This document shows positions 27,804 through 36,507 of a stretch of 64,000 bases of DNA, in pieces (within the stretch, counting starts at the first letter, position 1; each line of letters starts with the position of its first letter). Origin of the DNA: Saprospirales bacterium (GTDB taxonomy: Bacteria; Bacteroidota; Bacteroidia; Chitinophagales; Saprospiraceae); contig JADJYG010000005.1 of assembly GCA_016719895.1 (NCBI GenBank), positions 310,001-374,000 of the forward strand. Reading direction: 5' to 3'. The notes under the pieces were generated by a model that saw only the letters and a list, made by a program, of their open reading frames with translations, was not told the origin of the DNA and made no database searches. The translations under genes were made by a program, and so were the position numbers.

Positions 27804-29297
27804 ATGACAGCGCTGATTATAACTCTTTGTCTCATTCTGATCACGATCGTTCTGGTGCAAGTCGGCAAAGTGACCGAATTGACCGCTCAGATTAAAGGCG
27901 AGCGCCAAGTATTGCGCGATAGCAGCAAATGGAACGGTTTGCTCTCACTGGCCTTTATGGTCATTTTCCTGCTGGCCGTGATGATTTCGGCATGGAATTA
28001 CAAAAATTTCATGCTGGGATACGGCCCGCACGAGGCCGCGTCGGAGCACGGCAGCGTACTGGACAGTATGTTTTTTATTACCCTGGTTTTCACCGGAATC
28101 GTTTTTATCCTCACGCACATTGCGCTTTTCTGGTTTGCGTACAAATACCGCTGGAGCGAGCACCGTAAGGCCGAATTTATTGCGCATGATAACCGTTTGG
28201 AAGTCTTGTGGACGGCCCTGCCGGCAGTGGTTATGACGCTGCTCGTTGTCCGGGGACTCAACGCCTGGAACACGGTTATGGCAGATGTTAACCCGGATGA
28301 AGAATTTATCGAGATGGAAGCAACCGGCCAGCAGTTCAACTGGATCATCCGCTATCCCGGGCCGGACGGGAAACTGGGCGCGCGCAATTACCGCCTGACC
28401 ACAGCAGGCAACCAACTGGGTCAGGATTTTACGGATCCGAAAAACTGGGATGACGTTATTGCGAGTCAGGAGCTCTACTTGCCGGTTGGCAAAAAAGTCC
28501 GTGTGCGCATTACGGCAAAGGACGTGCTCCATAACTTCTACTTGCCGCAATTTCGCGTCAAAATGGACGCTGTGCCCGGCATGCCAACCTACTTTGTTTT
28601 CACGCCCATCAAGACTACGGCCGAATATCGAAATGAACTGCGGAAATACCCGGAGTATAACGAACCTTACGACGATACAGACCCAACCGGGCCGAAGCGC
28701 TGGGAAAAATTTGAATACGAATTGGCCTGCGCCGAGTTGTGTGGCAGAGGACATTATTCCATGAAACGTATCCTGCGCGTCGTATCCCGGGAAGAGTTTG
28801 ATGCCTGGTATAAGGCCCAGGAATCGTACTACCTCACTCAGATTCGTGGCAAAGAAGATGATCCTAATCGCGACCGGGTACTCGATATCGAAGTTCAGCA
28901 ACGCGCCAAAGCGTTTAGTGAAAGTATAAAAACGGCAGTCGGCTCCGGCAATGCGGCGGATAAAACCCTCACACTGAAATATATCAGCTTCGAAACGGGC
29001 TCCGCAGCGCTCACCCCAAACAGTAAATACGAACTGGATAACCTGGTGACGGCACTCAATGCCTATCCGCAACTCCGGATTGAAATAGCCGGGCATACCG
29101 ATAATGTGGGAGAACCGGAAAGTAACCGCGCCTTGTCCCAACAACGGGCAGCAGCGGTGGCCAGGTACCTGACCGACCGCGGTATCGAGGCCGCCCGTCT
29201 GCAGGTCGCCGGATACGGCGATACCAAACCTGTCGCACCGAACGATTCGGATGAAAACCGCGCTAAAAACCGGCGAACAGAATTTACCATTCTTTAA
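27804..29297 (+). CDS. coxB: cytochrome c oxidase subunit II fused to an OmpA-type peptidoglycan-binding domain
   Basis: 497-aa CuA subunit of the terminal oxidase with a C-terminal OmpA domain. Membrane helices are at about 3-20, 46-64, 89-113 and 134-150. The cupredoxin domain has all CuA ligands: His243 (VLHNFYLPQF), Cys309, Glu311, Cys313, His317 and Met320 (CAELCGRGHYSM). After a linker (about 330-385) residues 388-497 are a full OmpA domain: YISFETGSAALTP, the diaminopimelate-binding block AGHTDNVGEPESNRALSQQR, and GYGDTKPVAPNDSDENRAKN. caa3 oxidases carry a cytochrome c at this place; here a wall-binding module replaces it. There is no stop or frame break between the parts. Confidence 0.96.
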   Translation: MTALIITLCLILITIVLVQVGKVTELTAQIKGERQVLRDSSKWNGLLSLAFMVIFLLAVMISAWNYKNFMLGYGPHEAASEHGSVLDSMFFITLVFTGIVFILTHIALFWFAYKYRWSEHRKAEFIAHDNRLEVLWTALPAVVMTLLVVRGLNAWNTVMADVNPDEEFIEMEATGQQFNWIIRYPGPDGKLGARNYRLTTAGNQLGQDFTDPKNWDDVIASQELYLPVGKKVRVRITAKDVLHNFYLPQFRVKMDAVPGMPTYFVFTPIKTTAEYRNELRKYPEYNEPYDDTDPTGPKRWEKFEYELACAELCGRGHYSMKRILRVVSREEFDAWYKAQESYYLTQIRGKEDDPNRDRVLDIEVQQRAKAFSESIKTAVGSGNAADKTLTLKYISFETGSAALTPNSKYELDNLVTALNAYPQLRIEIAGHTDNVGEPESNRALSQQRAAAVARYLTDRGIEAARLQVAGYGDTKPVAPNDSDENRAKNRRTEFTIL

Positions 29298-29371
29298 TGA
29301 ACGCCTTTCGCCCACTCAAAATCAAAACACCGAACCCAACGCAAGTTTACTAAAATACAAATTCTCTGGCT

Positions 29372-31228
29372 ATGGCTCAAGTAGTAAATACTACTGAAAC
29401 GTTGGAAGAAAAACTCACGCAAGAATTGGGTTATGATGATCATTTTCACGCGCATCATCATGGCGATAAATTCCAGTCAAACTTTCTGACAACCTATATT
29501 TTTAGCACGGACCATAAAATTATCGGCCGGCAGTTCCTGATCACGGGAATTTTCTGGGCGATCATGGGGGCGGCAATGTCGATTGTCTTCCGCTTGCAAT
29601 TGGGTTTTCCGGAATCTGATATGGCTTGGCTGCAGCCTGTTTTGGGCAAATGGATCCAGGTAAATGACCAGGGCATCGGCAAACTGGACCCGGAATTTTA
29701 TTATTCCCTGGTAACCATTCACGGAACGGTATTGGTATTTTTTGTACTGACCGCCGGCCTGAGCGGCACCTTTTCCAACTTGTTGATTCCGTTGCAAGTC
29801 GGCGCCCGCGATATGGCCTCTCCCTTGCTCAATGCCTTTTCTTACTGGTTTTTCTTCCTGGCCAGTGTGGTTATGTTCCTGTCGCTGTTCCTGAGTACCG
29901 GACCGTTCTCGGGTGGCTGGACCGCTTATCCTCCGTTGAGCGCACTGCCGCAAGCCTCTGATGGCTCGGCAGCGGGTATGACCATGTGGATAGTCGCCAT
30001 GGCCTTCTTTATCGTTTCGGCGCTTTTGGGCGGCATCAACTACGTCACTACCGTGTTGAACCTGCGGACGAAAGGAATGAACCTCTGGCGGATGCCATTG
30101 ACGATCTGGGCATTTTTCATTACGGCTATCATCGGGATTTTGTCTTTCCCAGTACTCTTGTCCGGCGTTCTGTTGTTGATGTTTGACCGCAGTATGGGCA
30201 CTTCGTTTTACCTTAGTGAAATCGTGGTGGGCGGTGAAATTTTAGATCGCGTGGGGGGCAGCCCAATCCTGTTCCAGCACCTGTTCTGGTTCCTGGGCCA
30301 CCCGGAGGTGTATATCATCATCCTGCCGGCTATGGGCATCGTATCTGAAGTACTTTCGGTGAATGCGCGTAAACCGATCTTTGGTTATCGCGCCATGGTG
30401 CTTTCCATGCTGGCCATTGCGTTCCTCTCGTTTATCGTATGGGCGCACCATATGTTTATGGCAGGAGTGAATCCGTTTATCAGCAACTTCTTCGTTGTTT
30501 TTACCCTGATCATCGCCGTACCATCCGCTGTAAAGGTTTTTAACTGGATATCGACTATATACGGCTCAAATTTCCGGTTCAATGCCGCCAGTTTGTTCGC
30601 TGTTGGCTTTGTTTCCATGTTTATCTCGGGCGGCCTGACCGGTATATTTTTAGGCAACTCCGCCATCGACATACAATTACACGATACGTATTTTGTCGTG
30701 GCGCATTTTCACATCGTGATGGGTGTCGCAGCTTTCTTTGGGATGTTTGCGGGTATTTATCACTGGTTTCCTAAAATGTTTGGCCGTTTCATGAACGAGA
30801 TGCTCGGCAAGGTCCACTTCTGGGGCACTATGATTGGCGCCTACGCCATTTTCTGGCCGATGCACTATACCGGTATGGCGGGTATGCCGCGGCGTTACTA
30901 TGATGGCGGCGCTTCTTTTGACGCCTTCCGGCATTTTGGCGAACTGAACCAGTTCATTACGGTTGCGGCTATTGTTGTCTTTTTCCTGCAATTGGTTTTT
31001 GTGATCAATTTTTTCTACTCCATTTTCAGCGGGCGCAAACTCACGGTCAAAAACCCCTGGGGCGCCAATACGCTCGAATGGACCACTCCAATTCATCCCG
31101 GCCATGGCAACTGGCCTGGCAATATCCCCACGGCGCAGCGATGGGCGTATGATTATGGCAAGGGCGGAGAAGAATTCCTGCCGCAATACATACCCTTGAA
31201 GGACGGCGAACACGACCACGGGCACTAA
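29372..31228 (+). CDS. coxA: cytochrome c oxidase subunit I
   Basis: Catalytic heme-copper subunit, 618 aa with at least twelve membrane helices. Conserved sites are FSTDHKIIGRQF at the N-terminus, the low-spin heme region TIHGTVLVFF, GHPEVYIIILPAMG (CuB His and the D-channel Glu in HPEV), the CuB His pair in WAHHMFMAG, and HDTYFVVAHFHIVMG (heme ligands). It reduces oxygen to water while pumping protons (A-type oxidase). It starts 74 bases after coxB. Confidence 0.97.
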   Translation: MAQVVNTTETLEEKLTQELGYDDHFHAHHHGDKFQSNFLTTYIFSTDHKIIGRQFLITGIFWAIMGAAMSIVFRLQLGFPESDMAWLQPVLGKWIQVNDQGIGKLDPEFYYSLVTIHGTVLVFFVLTAGLSGTFSNLLIPLQVGARDMASPLLNAFSYWFFFLASVVMFLSLFLSTGPFSGGWTAYPPLSALPQASDGSAAGMTMWIVAMAFFIVSALLGGINYVTTVLNLRTKGMNLWRMPLTIWAFFITAIIGILSFPVLLSGVLLLMFDRSMGTSFYLSEIVVGGEILDRVGGSPILFQHLFWFLGHPEVYIIILPAMGIVSEVLSVNARKPIFGYRAMVLSMLAIAFLSFIVWAHHMFMAGVNPFISNFFVVFTLIIAVPSAVKVFNWISTIYGSNFRFNAASLFAVGFVSMFISGGLTGIFLGNSAIDIQLHDTYFVVAHFHIVMGVAAFFGMFAGIYHWFPKMFGRFMNEMLGKVHFWGTMIGAYAIFWPMHYTGMAGMPRRYYDGGASFDAFRHFGELNQFITVAAIVVFFLQLVFVINFFYSIFSGRKLTVKNPWGANTLEWTTPIHPGHGNWPGNIPTAQRWAYDYGKGGEEFLPQYIPLKDGEHDHGH

Positions 31229-31314
31229 AATTTAATTGACCGGCGGCGGGTCAAAGCCTGCCCCTTTTTTCAAACACCTTCGACCCTTGAAATCGCTTTA
31301 GAGCAAATTGAATA

Positions 31315-32214
31315 ATGGAGCGCAACGCGGCACAACAAATAACAACCTGGGGGAGCATAACGCAAGCCATCACTGATTTTGGTTTGTTGGTGAAATTTAA
31401 GCTGACACTGATGGTTCTGTTCTCTGCCCTGATTTCCTACGCCATTGCTGGGGGCGGGCAGGTAACGGCCTTCGGAATGACCGTGCTGGCGATGGGTGGT
31501 TTCCTGGTGACAGGCGCCGCCAATACGCTCAACCAGGTATTGGAACGCGATTATGACCGCCTGATGACGCGCACAGCCAACCGGCCGGTTGCAGCTGGCC
31601 GGATGAGCGTTTCCACGGCGGTTCTTTGGGCTGGTATGATGGCATTGTTTGGCATCACCCTGCTTTCGCTGTTCAATCCGTTAACCGGTTTTCTGGGCAT
31701 GTTGTCGCTGATCAGTTACGCATTTATTTATACCCCCCTCAAACGCTCGACGCCCTTGGCGGTAGTGGTGGGCGCGGTGCCGGGCGCTTTACCCCTCGTT
31801 ATAGGGTGTACGGCGTTCGACGGCGTAATGACGACTACGGCGTGGATGTTGTTCACGATACAGTTCTTGTGGCAGTTTCCGCATTTCTGGGCGGTGGCCT
31901 GGCTGGCAGACGAGGATTATAAAAAAGCCGGTTTTTATATGCTCCCCTCCCGAAACGGAGAGCAAAACGAGACAACCGGCCTCTTGTCTTTCTTTTTTTG
32001 CCTCCTGATGATCGTGAACGCCGGCATTGGATATTGGACCGGTTTTAGCGGGGCATTCGCCTCGGTAGTGTTGGCTGGTATAAATGCCTATTTCGCTTTT
32101 CGAAGCTGGCAATTATACCGGGAGTGCTCGCGGGGAGCCGCCCGGCGTCAAATGTTCGCTTCGTTCCTGCATTTGCCGCTCTCGCTGATGGTCATCTTAT
32201 TGGATAAAATTTAA
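31315..32214 (+). CDS. ctaB: protoheme IX farnesyltransferase (heme O synthase)
   Basis: UbiA-family membrane prenyltransferase of 299 aa that attaches a farnesyl group to heme b to give heme O, the precursor of the heme A used by the oxidase. The active-site motif NQVLERDYDRLMTRTANRP (about residues 65-83) and the second Asp-rich loop around WLADEDYKKAGFYML are present among about nine helices. The location inside the cox cluster fits its role. No heme A synthase (ctaA) is in the window. Confidence 0.95.
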   Translation: MERNAAQQITTWGSITQAITDFGLLVKFKLTLMVLFSALISYAIAGGGQVTAFGMTVLAMGGFLVTGAANTLNQVLERDYDRLMTRTANRPVAAGRMSVSTAVLWAGMMALFGITLLSLFNPLTGFLGMLSLISYAFIYTPLKRSTPLAVVVGAVPGALPLVIGCTAFDGVMTTTAWMLFTIQFLWQFPHFWAVAWLADEDYKKAGFYMLPSRNGEQNETTGLLSFFFCLLMIVNAGIGYWTGFSGAFASVVLAGINAYFAFRSWQLYRECSRGAARRQMFASFLHLPLSLMVILLDKI

Positions 32215-32232
32215 ACGGAAAATACCTGGAAA

Positions 32233-32808
32233 ATGCGTGCGGTTACTTCCGAATATAGTCAAAGTAAAATTCATTCCCATAAATTCGCTTTGTGGATTGG
32301 GATCGCCACGATCATTATGATGTTTGGCGCATTTACCAGCGCTTACATCGTACGGCGGGCGTCCGGCAATTGGTATGAGTTTAAGCTGCCGGATATTTTC
32401 TTTTATAACACCCTGGTCATCCTGGCCAGTAGCGTAACGCTACACCTGGCTTACCGGGCATTCATCAAAGGCATGGAGCGGCCTTACAAAACCTTGTTGA
32501 TGCTTACCTTTTTGTTGGGGATCAGCTTCGTGGTTATACAATACCAGGGTTGGAAAGCACTGACGGCTATGGGGGCCACTTTTACGGCCAATCCGTCCAG
32601 TTCATTTGTATATGTAATTTCTGGCGTGCATGCAGCGCACGTGTTGGGCGGGATTTCTGCACTGATTGTGGCCATGGTGCACGCCTTTTATCTGCCGTAC
32701 AAACCCACCCCCCGGCGGAAACTCCGGCTCGAACTGGTTTTGCATTACTGGCACTTTGTCGACGTGCTTTGGGTTTACCTGGTCGTCTTTTTTTTGATCC
32801 AATCCTGA
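32233..32808 (+). CDS. heme-copper oxidase subunit III, short form
   Basis: 191-aa subunit III with five predicted helices; hallmarks are IATIIMMFGAFTSAYIVRRAS at the start and HYWHFVDVLWVYLVVFF at the end. Subunit III stabilises subunit I and its proton uptake. It starts 18 bases after ctaB and is followed by a second, longer subunit III. Confidence 0.92.
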   Translation: MRAVTSEYSQSKIHSHKFALWIGIATIIMMFGAFTSAYIVRRASGNWYEFKLPDIFFYNTLVILASSVTLHLAYRAFIKGMERPYKTLLMLTFLLGISFVVIQYQGWKALTAMGATFTANPSSSFVYVISGVHAAHVLGGISALIVAMVHAFYLPYKPTPRRKLRLELVLHYWHFVDVLWVYLVVFFLIQS

Positions 32809-32854
32809 AAACCCAAAAACGCTTTAGTTCTACTACCTATCATAATTGTTGATC

Positions 32855-33790
32855 ATGGCAGATACCTCTGTTTCACCCGCACACGAGACGCACGAACACG
32901 GTCATCAGGACGATACCACGCTTTGGGAAGGCGCAAAAGCGCCTTTTAAAGCGAGTTATGGCAAACTGATGATGTGGTATTTTCTGGTTTCGGATGCGTT
33001 TACTTTCGCCGGATTTCTAATCGCCTACGGCGCCCTGCGCTTTAGCACGCCCACTTGGCCGGAGCCAGACTTTGTGTTTGCTTCTTTTCCCTTCGTACAG
33101 GCGCATTGGCCGTTGATATTCGTGACCTTTATGACCTTCGTCCTTATTTTCAGTTCGGTTACGATGGTTCGGGCCGTTCAGGAAGGACACCGGGAAAACC
33201 GAAACGGCGTTGTCTTTTGGATGTTGATGACCATCCTCGGAGGCGCAACGTTCCTTGGTTCGCAGGCGTATGAATGGACCACGCTTATCGCCAAGGAGAA
33301 TATGACGGTTACGCAAAACCCATTCGGCCGGCACACGGCAGACGGCGTTTACGTAAATCCGGACGGGTCCGAAGCAAAATTGCCGGACGGCTCTCCAAAG
33401 GCTTTTCATCAAGGGGAAAGCTACTTGCTGCATTTCCACGGCGGCAAAGCGTCGGGCCTGGCATACCATGATACCTCGAAACCCGGTGAAGTCATGATGC
33501 AGCACGAAGGACTTAAGTTAAAATATACCTCCGGCCCGTACGCCGGCCAGGTGCGGGAAGCTGAAATGGGCCCCAAGGCTTTTGGCGCGTTATTTTTCTT
33601 TATTACCGGGTTCCACGGATTTCACGTTTTTTCCGGCGTGGTTTTCCTGACCATCATTATGATCAATGCGGCAAGCGGCCTATATGCCGCCCGCAGGAAT
33701 GGCTACGAAATGGTGGAAAAAATGGGCCTCTATTGGCACTTCGTGGATTTGGTTTGGGTGTTTGTATTCCTGGTATTCTACCTCCTTTAA
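32855..33790 (+). CDS. heme-copper oxidase subunit III, long form with inserted loop
   Basis: Second subunit III, 311 aa from ATG 32855. The subunit III core is present (WYFLVSDAFTFAGFLIAYGA, GLYWHFVDLVWVFVFLVFYL), but about 90 residues are inserted after EWTTLIAKEN (about residues 150-240). This insert carries the region GRHTADGVYVNPDGSE, is predicted soluble and rich in Gly and His, and probably lies on the periplasmic side. The N-terminus is also His-rich (HETHEHGHQDD). The pairing of short and long subunit III genes suggests the two form different parts of one oxidase. Confidence 0.9.
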   Translation: MADTSVSPAHETHEHGHQDDTTLWEGAKAPFKASYGKLMMWYFLVSDAFTFAGFLIAYGALRFSTPTWPEPDFVFASFPFVQAHWPLIFVTFMTFVLIFSSVTMVRAVQEGHRENRNGVVFWMLMTILGGATFLGSQAYEWTTLIAKENMTVTQNPFGRHTADGVYVNPDGSEAKLPDGSPKAFHQGESYLLHFHGGKASGLAYHDTSKPGEVMMQHEGLKLKYTSGPYAGQVREAEMGPKAFGALFFFITGFHGFHVFSGVVFLTIIMINAASGLYAARRNGYEMVEKMGLYWHFVDLVWVFVFLVFYLL

Positions 33791-33795
33791 TTTGC

Positions 33796-33827
33796 ACTGT
33801 CTCACTGTCTCACCTTCTCACTTTCTA
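33796..33827 (+). repeat. short imperfect 8-bp tandem repeat
   Basis: The spacer between the long subunit III and subunit IV genes is built of ACTGTCTC, ACTGTCTC, ACCTTCTC, ACTTTCT: four imperfect 8-bp units in a 41-base gap. It replaces any visible ribosome-binding site ahead of the next gene. Confidence 0.5.
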
Positions 33828-33831
33828 AAAA

Positions 33832-34269
33832 ATGGCTGGACATCAAACATACGAAGAACAAAAAGCGCTGGTGTTTCGCGGGCTGCTGCTTTTAGGTGCT
33901 ATTACCATGATTGAAGTGGTGATAGCCTTATTGGCAAAAGGGCATTTGGTGCATGGCATTAAATTTTCTGAGGGATTCGGGCACTATTTGTACATGCTCC
34001 TGATGATAGGCTTTTCTTTGTATAAGGCTTATTTCATTATATTTTTCTTTATGCACATGGCTTATGAAGTACGCGGATTGGCCATCAGTGTTTTACTCCC
34101 GACGGCGCTTCTGATCTGGGCGATCATTGCCTTTTTCCAGGAAGGAAGCTCCTGGGGCGCTCGAAGGAAACAGATCAAAGAAAAGAATGAAGAGTTGGTA
34201 AAGCCCGCTCCTGCCGGCGCACCGCAAGGATATTTGTTGCCGGGCGCTGCGCCAGAATTTGTAATCTGA
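33832..34269 (+). CDS. cytochrome c oxidase subunit IV (CyoD/CoxD-type)
   Basis: Small membrane subunit of 145 aa with three helices (LLLLGAITMIEVVIALLAKG-like first segment, YMLLMIGFSLYKAYFIIFFF, ISVLLPTALLIWAIIAFFQ), the layout of prokaryotic subunit IV. It closes the oxidase subunit set. A rho-independent terminator follows seven bases later, so the genes beyond it may form a separate or read-through unit. Confidence 0.88.
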   Translation: MAGHQTYEEQKALVFRGLLLLGAITMIEVVIALLAKGHLVHGIKFSEGFGHYLYMLLMIGFSLYKAYFIIFFFMHMAYEVRGLAISVLLPTALLIWAIIAFFQEGSSWGARRKQIKEKNEELVKPAPAGAPQGYLLPGAAPEFVI

Positions 34270-34275
34270 AAAACA

Positions 34276-34307
34276 GAAGGCGGGGCAACAAAACCTCGCC
34301 TTTTTTG
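34276..34307 (+). terminator. terminator after the oxidase subunit genes
   Basis: AAGGCGGGG and CCTCGCCTT flank an eight-base loop and run into TTTTTT. One mismatch in the stem. It probably reduces rather than abolishes expression of the assembly genes downstream. Confidence 0.65.
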
Positions 34308-34338
34308 TTGGTAGTCAGTAATTTATCCAGATTTTGAT

Positions 34339-34968
34339 ATGAGCGAACAGGTATCTGCCAAGCGAAAGGTTTTCATTTTCACGGTGCTTTTTTTACTTCT
34401 GGTGGTATTGCCTGCCGGATCGTGGTTTTACTTGCAGGGCGGCTTAAATTGGCGCAAAAATGCCCAGGCTGAATTGCAGGACTATGGTAAGATTCGTGCA
34501 GCAACCATTATTTATGCCGACGGCACCAAAGAAAACATGCTTAAGGATAAAGTATGTGTGCTTCATTTATTCGGCGCTAATCCGGACCTAACCGCCGCCA
34601 ACAAAAAGATACTGGATACCGGGGAGCGGCTTTTTAAACAGTTCGGGTATAAACCCGGCGCTATGGAAGATCATTTCCGGATGGTCATGATCGCCGAGGG
34701 AGGGACTGCCGAATTTAAGACCCATGCCCAAACATTGCCCAGCGCAGACTATGTCAACTGGGTTTGGACCGGGGGCCTTGGCTCCTGGAGTACTATCCTG
34801 GTAAACGCATATGATCTGTACTGTCAAAAGAATAGTATCACGCCCTATGAGCATTATATCGCCCTGGCAGATACTTCCGGCACGATCCGCCGGTTTTATA
34901 ACGCGATGGACGAAAAAGAACTCGGACGCATGGTGGAGCACATTGCGTTATTGTTGCCGAATCAATAA
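34339..34968 (+). CDS. SCO1/SenC-like protein lacking copper cysteines
   Basis: 209-aa protein with an N-terminal membrane anchor (VFIFTVLFLLLVVLPAGSWFY, about 12-32) and a thioredoxin-like body in the place where Bacteroidota cox loci carry SCO, the CuA copper chaperone. The core VCVLHLFGANPDLTAANKKIL aligns with the strand-loop of SCO, but the CxxxC is missing (GANPD instead). The single Cys here is before the loop. It may be a structural assembly factor rather than a copper donor. The SCO assignment rests on position and fold pattern. Confidence 0.6.
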   Translation: MSEQVSAKRKVFIFTVLFLLLVVLPAGSWFYLQGGLNWRKNAQAELQDYGKIRAATIIYADGTKENMLKDKVCVLHLFGANPDLTAANKKILDTGERLFKQFGYKPGAMEDHFRMVMIAEGGTAEFKTHAQTLPSADYVNWVWTGGLGSWSTILVNAYDLYCQKNSITPYEHYIALADTSGTIRRFYNAMDEKELGRMVEHIALLLPNQ

Positions 34969-34974
34969 GCATTC

Positions 34975-35538
34975 ATGATGCGAGCGGAAATAGAAACGGG
35001 CCAAACGGCGGAGGCTGATTTGCGTTTGGAAAAACGTCTCAATGTATTCGCGTATATACTATCGGCCGTGGTATTGCTCTTGGTTGGTATGATGCGCCGC
35101 ATAAAGCTGGATGTTGGCATTGATTTTGGCTTTTTGCCGCCGCTGCATGCCACACTGAATACCCTGACAGCAATCATTTTGATGCTGGCCTATTATTTTA
35201 TCCGCAATAAACGCGTGGAAGCCCATCGCCGGTCAATTTATGCGGCAATGATGTGCTCTGCCTTGTTTTTGGTTTCATATGTGTTATATCATTTTACAAC
35301 CCCGGAAACCAGGTTTGGCGGCGAAGGCGTCATTCGATTGGTGTATTTCTTTTTTCTGGTCACCCATGTGGTTTTGGCCGCTTTGATATTGCCGTTTATT
35401 TTACTTACCTTTAATCGTGCATATACCGCCCAATATAGCCGGCATAAAAAAATGGCGCGTTGGGTTTGGCCCCTTTGGCTGTATGTGGCTATCACAGGGC
35501 CAATTTGCTACCTGATGTTATTGCCGTATTATAAATAA
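34975..35538 (+). CDS. DUF420 membrane protein, oxidase assembly
   Basis: 187-aa membrane protein with five helices, including LNVFAYILSAVVLLLVGMMR, PLHATLNTLTAIILMLAYYF and FFFLVTHVVLAALILPFIL. DUF420 proteins (CtaM-like in Firmicutes) help assemble heme-copper oxidases. The conserved His residues HATLNT, HRRSIYAAM and VTHVVLA could bind heme or copper. It starts six bases after the SCO-like gene, so they are co-transcribed. Confidence 0.85.
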   Translation: MMRAEIETGQTAEADLRLEKRLNVFAYILSAVVLLLVGMMRRIKLDVGIDFGFLPPLHATLNTLTAIILMLAYYFIRNKRVEAHRRSIYAAMMCSALFLVSYVLYHFTTPETRFGGEGVIRLVYFFFLVTHVVLAALILPFILLTFNRAYTAQYSRHKKMARWVWPLWLYVAITGPICYLMLLPYYK

Positions 35539-35575
35539 TTGGATGTCAGAATTTAAACCAAATCATTTTGGCGCG

Positions 35576-35863
35576 ATGAAAAATAAGACAAAGATCGGAA
35601 TCGCGATTTTCCTGCTCCTGCTGGTGTTCATTTTACTCCCCGGGGATGCGCAGGCACAATGCCCGATGTGCAGGATGTCGGCCGAATCCAACCTGAAGGC
35701 AGGCGGAACAGACGGGCGCGGGCTGAATACCGGCATTTTGTATATGCTGGCCATGCCGTATATGTTGGTAGCAGCGATTGGTTTTTGGTGGTGGCGCAAT
35801 CGAAAACCCGGAGACAAGCGGATGCTGGATACAGGGGCGGAAGACCTGGGCAGATTGAATTAA
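35576..35863 (+). CDS. small membrane protein with CPMCR motif
   Basis: 95 aa from ATG 35576 (an in-frame ATG at 35543, four bases after the previous stop, is the alternative). The signal/anchor IGIAIFLLLLVFILLPGDAQA is followed at once by QCPMCRMSAESN, then a second helix (ILYMLAMPYMLVAAIGFWWW). The CxxC just outside the membrane suggests metal or redox work in oxidase assembly, possibly compensating for the cysteine-less SCO-like protein. Function unproven. Confidence 0.7.
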   Translation: MKNKTKIGIAIFLLLLVFILLPGDAQAQCPMCRMSAESNLKAGGTDGRGLNTGILYMLAMPYMLVAAIGFWWWRNRKPGDKRMLDTGAEDLGRLN

Positions 35864-35967
35864 GGCTTTTACTCCGGAAGTTCCGGTTCTTTAATTCTGA
35901 GGTAATCAAAGCTTGCCTATATTTGCCTCTGCAACGCACTTTTTTCACCTAAAATCACTTTATTCGT

Positions 35968-36399
35968 ATGAAAACAATCCGTTTTACCCTTACCTTAATG
36001 GTATTCGCTCTTTTACTTCCTGCAACTGCCAGCCGGGCTTCCGTAGAAGTATCGGCCAGTGCAAGCCGTACTGAAATGCTTAAAAAAGTAGCCGGCCAAA
36101 AAGACAAGATTGCCAAAACGCTTCAGGGCGCGAAGCAGGCAAAAAAGTTGAAGTGGTTTGGCAAAGATGGCAAACGTGTAAACTTAAGTGACCCCATTGA
36201 ACGGTGGATGTGGTACTGGATTTTTGGCTGGGCTGCCGGTTTGGTGCTGTACATCCTGGCAGTTGCCCTGGCAACTGGCGGCATCTACAGTGGCAGTTTT
36301 GGTTTCGCTGCTATATTGGCCACCTTATCCTGGCTCTGTTGGCTCTTTGGCTCCGTAGCCCTGATCATTTGGCTGGTCAAGAAATTCGGCGGCGCCTGA
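35968..36399 (+). CDS. hypothetical membrane protein
   Basis: 143 aa: a signal peptide (MKTIRFTLTLMVFALLLPATA), a basic Lys/Ala/Gln-rich stretch (about 30-65), and two helices (WIFGWAAGLVLYILAVALA and ILATLSWLCWLFGSVALIIW). Similar small Bacteroidota proteins of this layout exist, but none has a known role. It ends at a strong terminator that closes the respiratory region. Confidence 0.7.
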   Translation: MKTIRFTLTLMVFALLLPATASRASVEVSASASRTEMLKKVAGQKDKIAKTLQGAKQAKKLKWFGKDGKRVNLSDPIERWMWYWIFGWAAGLVLYILAVALATGGIYSGSFGFAAILATLSWLCWLFGSVALIIWLVKKFGGA

Positions 36400-36420
36400 T
36401 TTCCGGATTAGAAGAAATTT

Positions 36421-36455
36421 AAGCCGATTCGCCTGAGGGCGGACCGGCTTTTTTC
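36421..36455 (+). terminator. rho-independent terminator
   Basis: AAGCCGATTCGCC pairs with GGGCGGACCGGCTT around a short loop, followed by TTTTTC. It closes the respiratory gene region. Confidence 0.75.
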
Positions 36456-36507
36456 TTTGCTCAATGCCCGAAAATCGTCAACTTCGCCCCGGCTTTAACC
36501 TATACAC

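Noticed and set aside
27945..29315. 456-codon minus-strand frame opposite coxB
   Set aside because: No domain similarity; it is the complement of a well-supported gene in a GC-rich third-position context.
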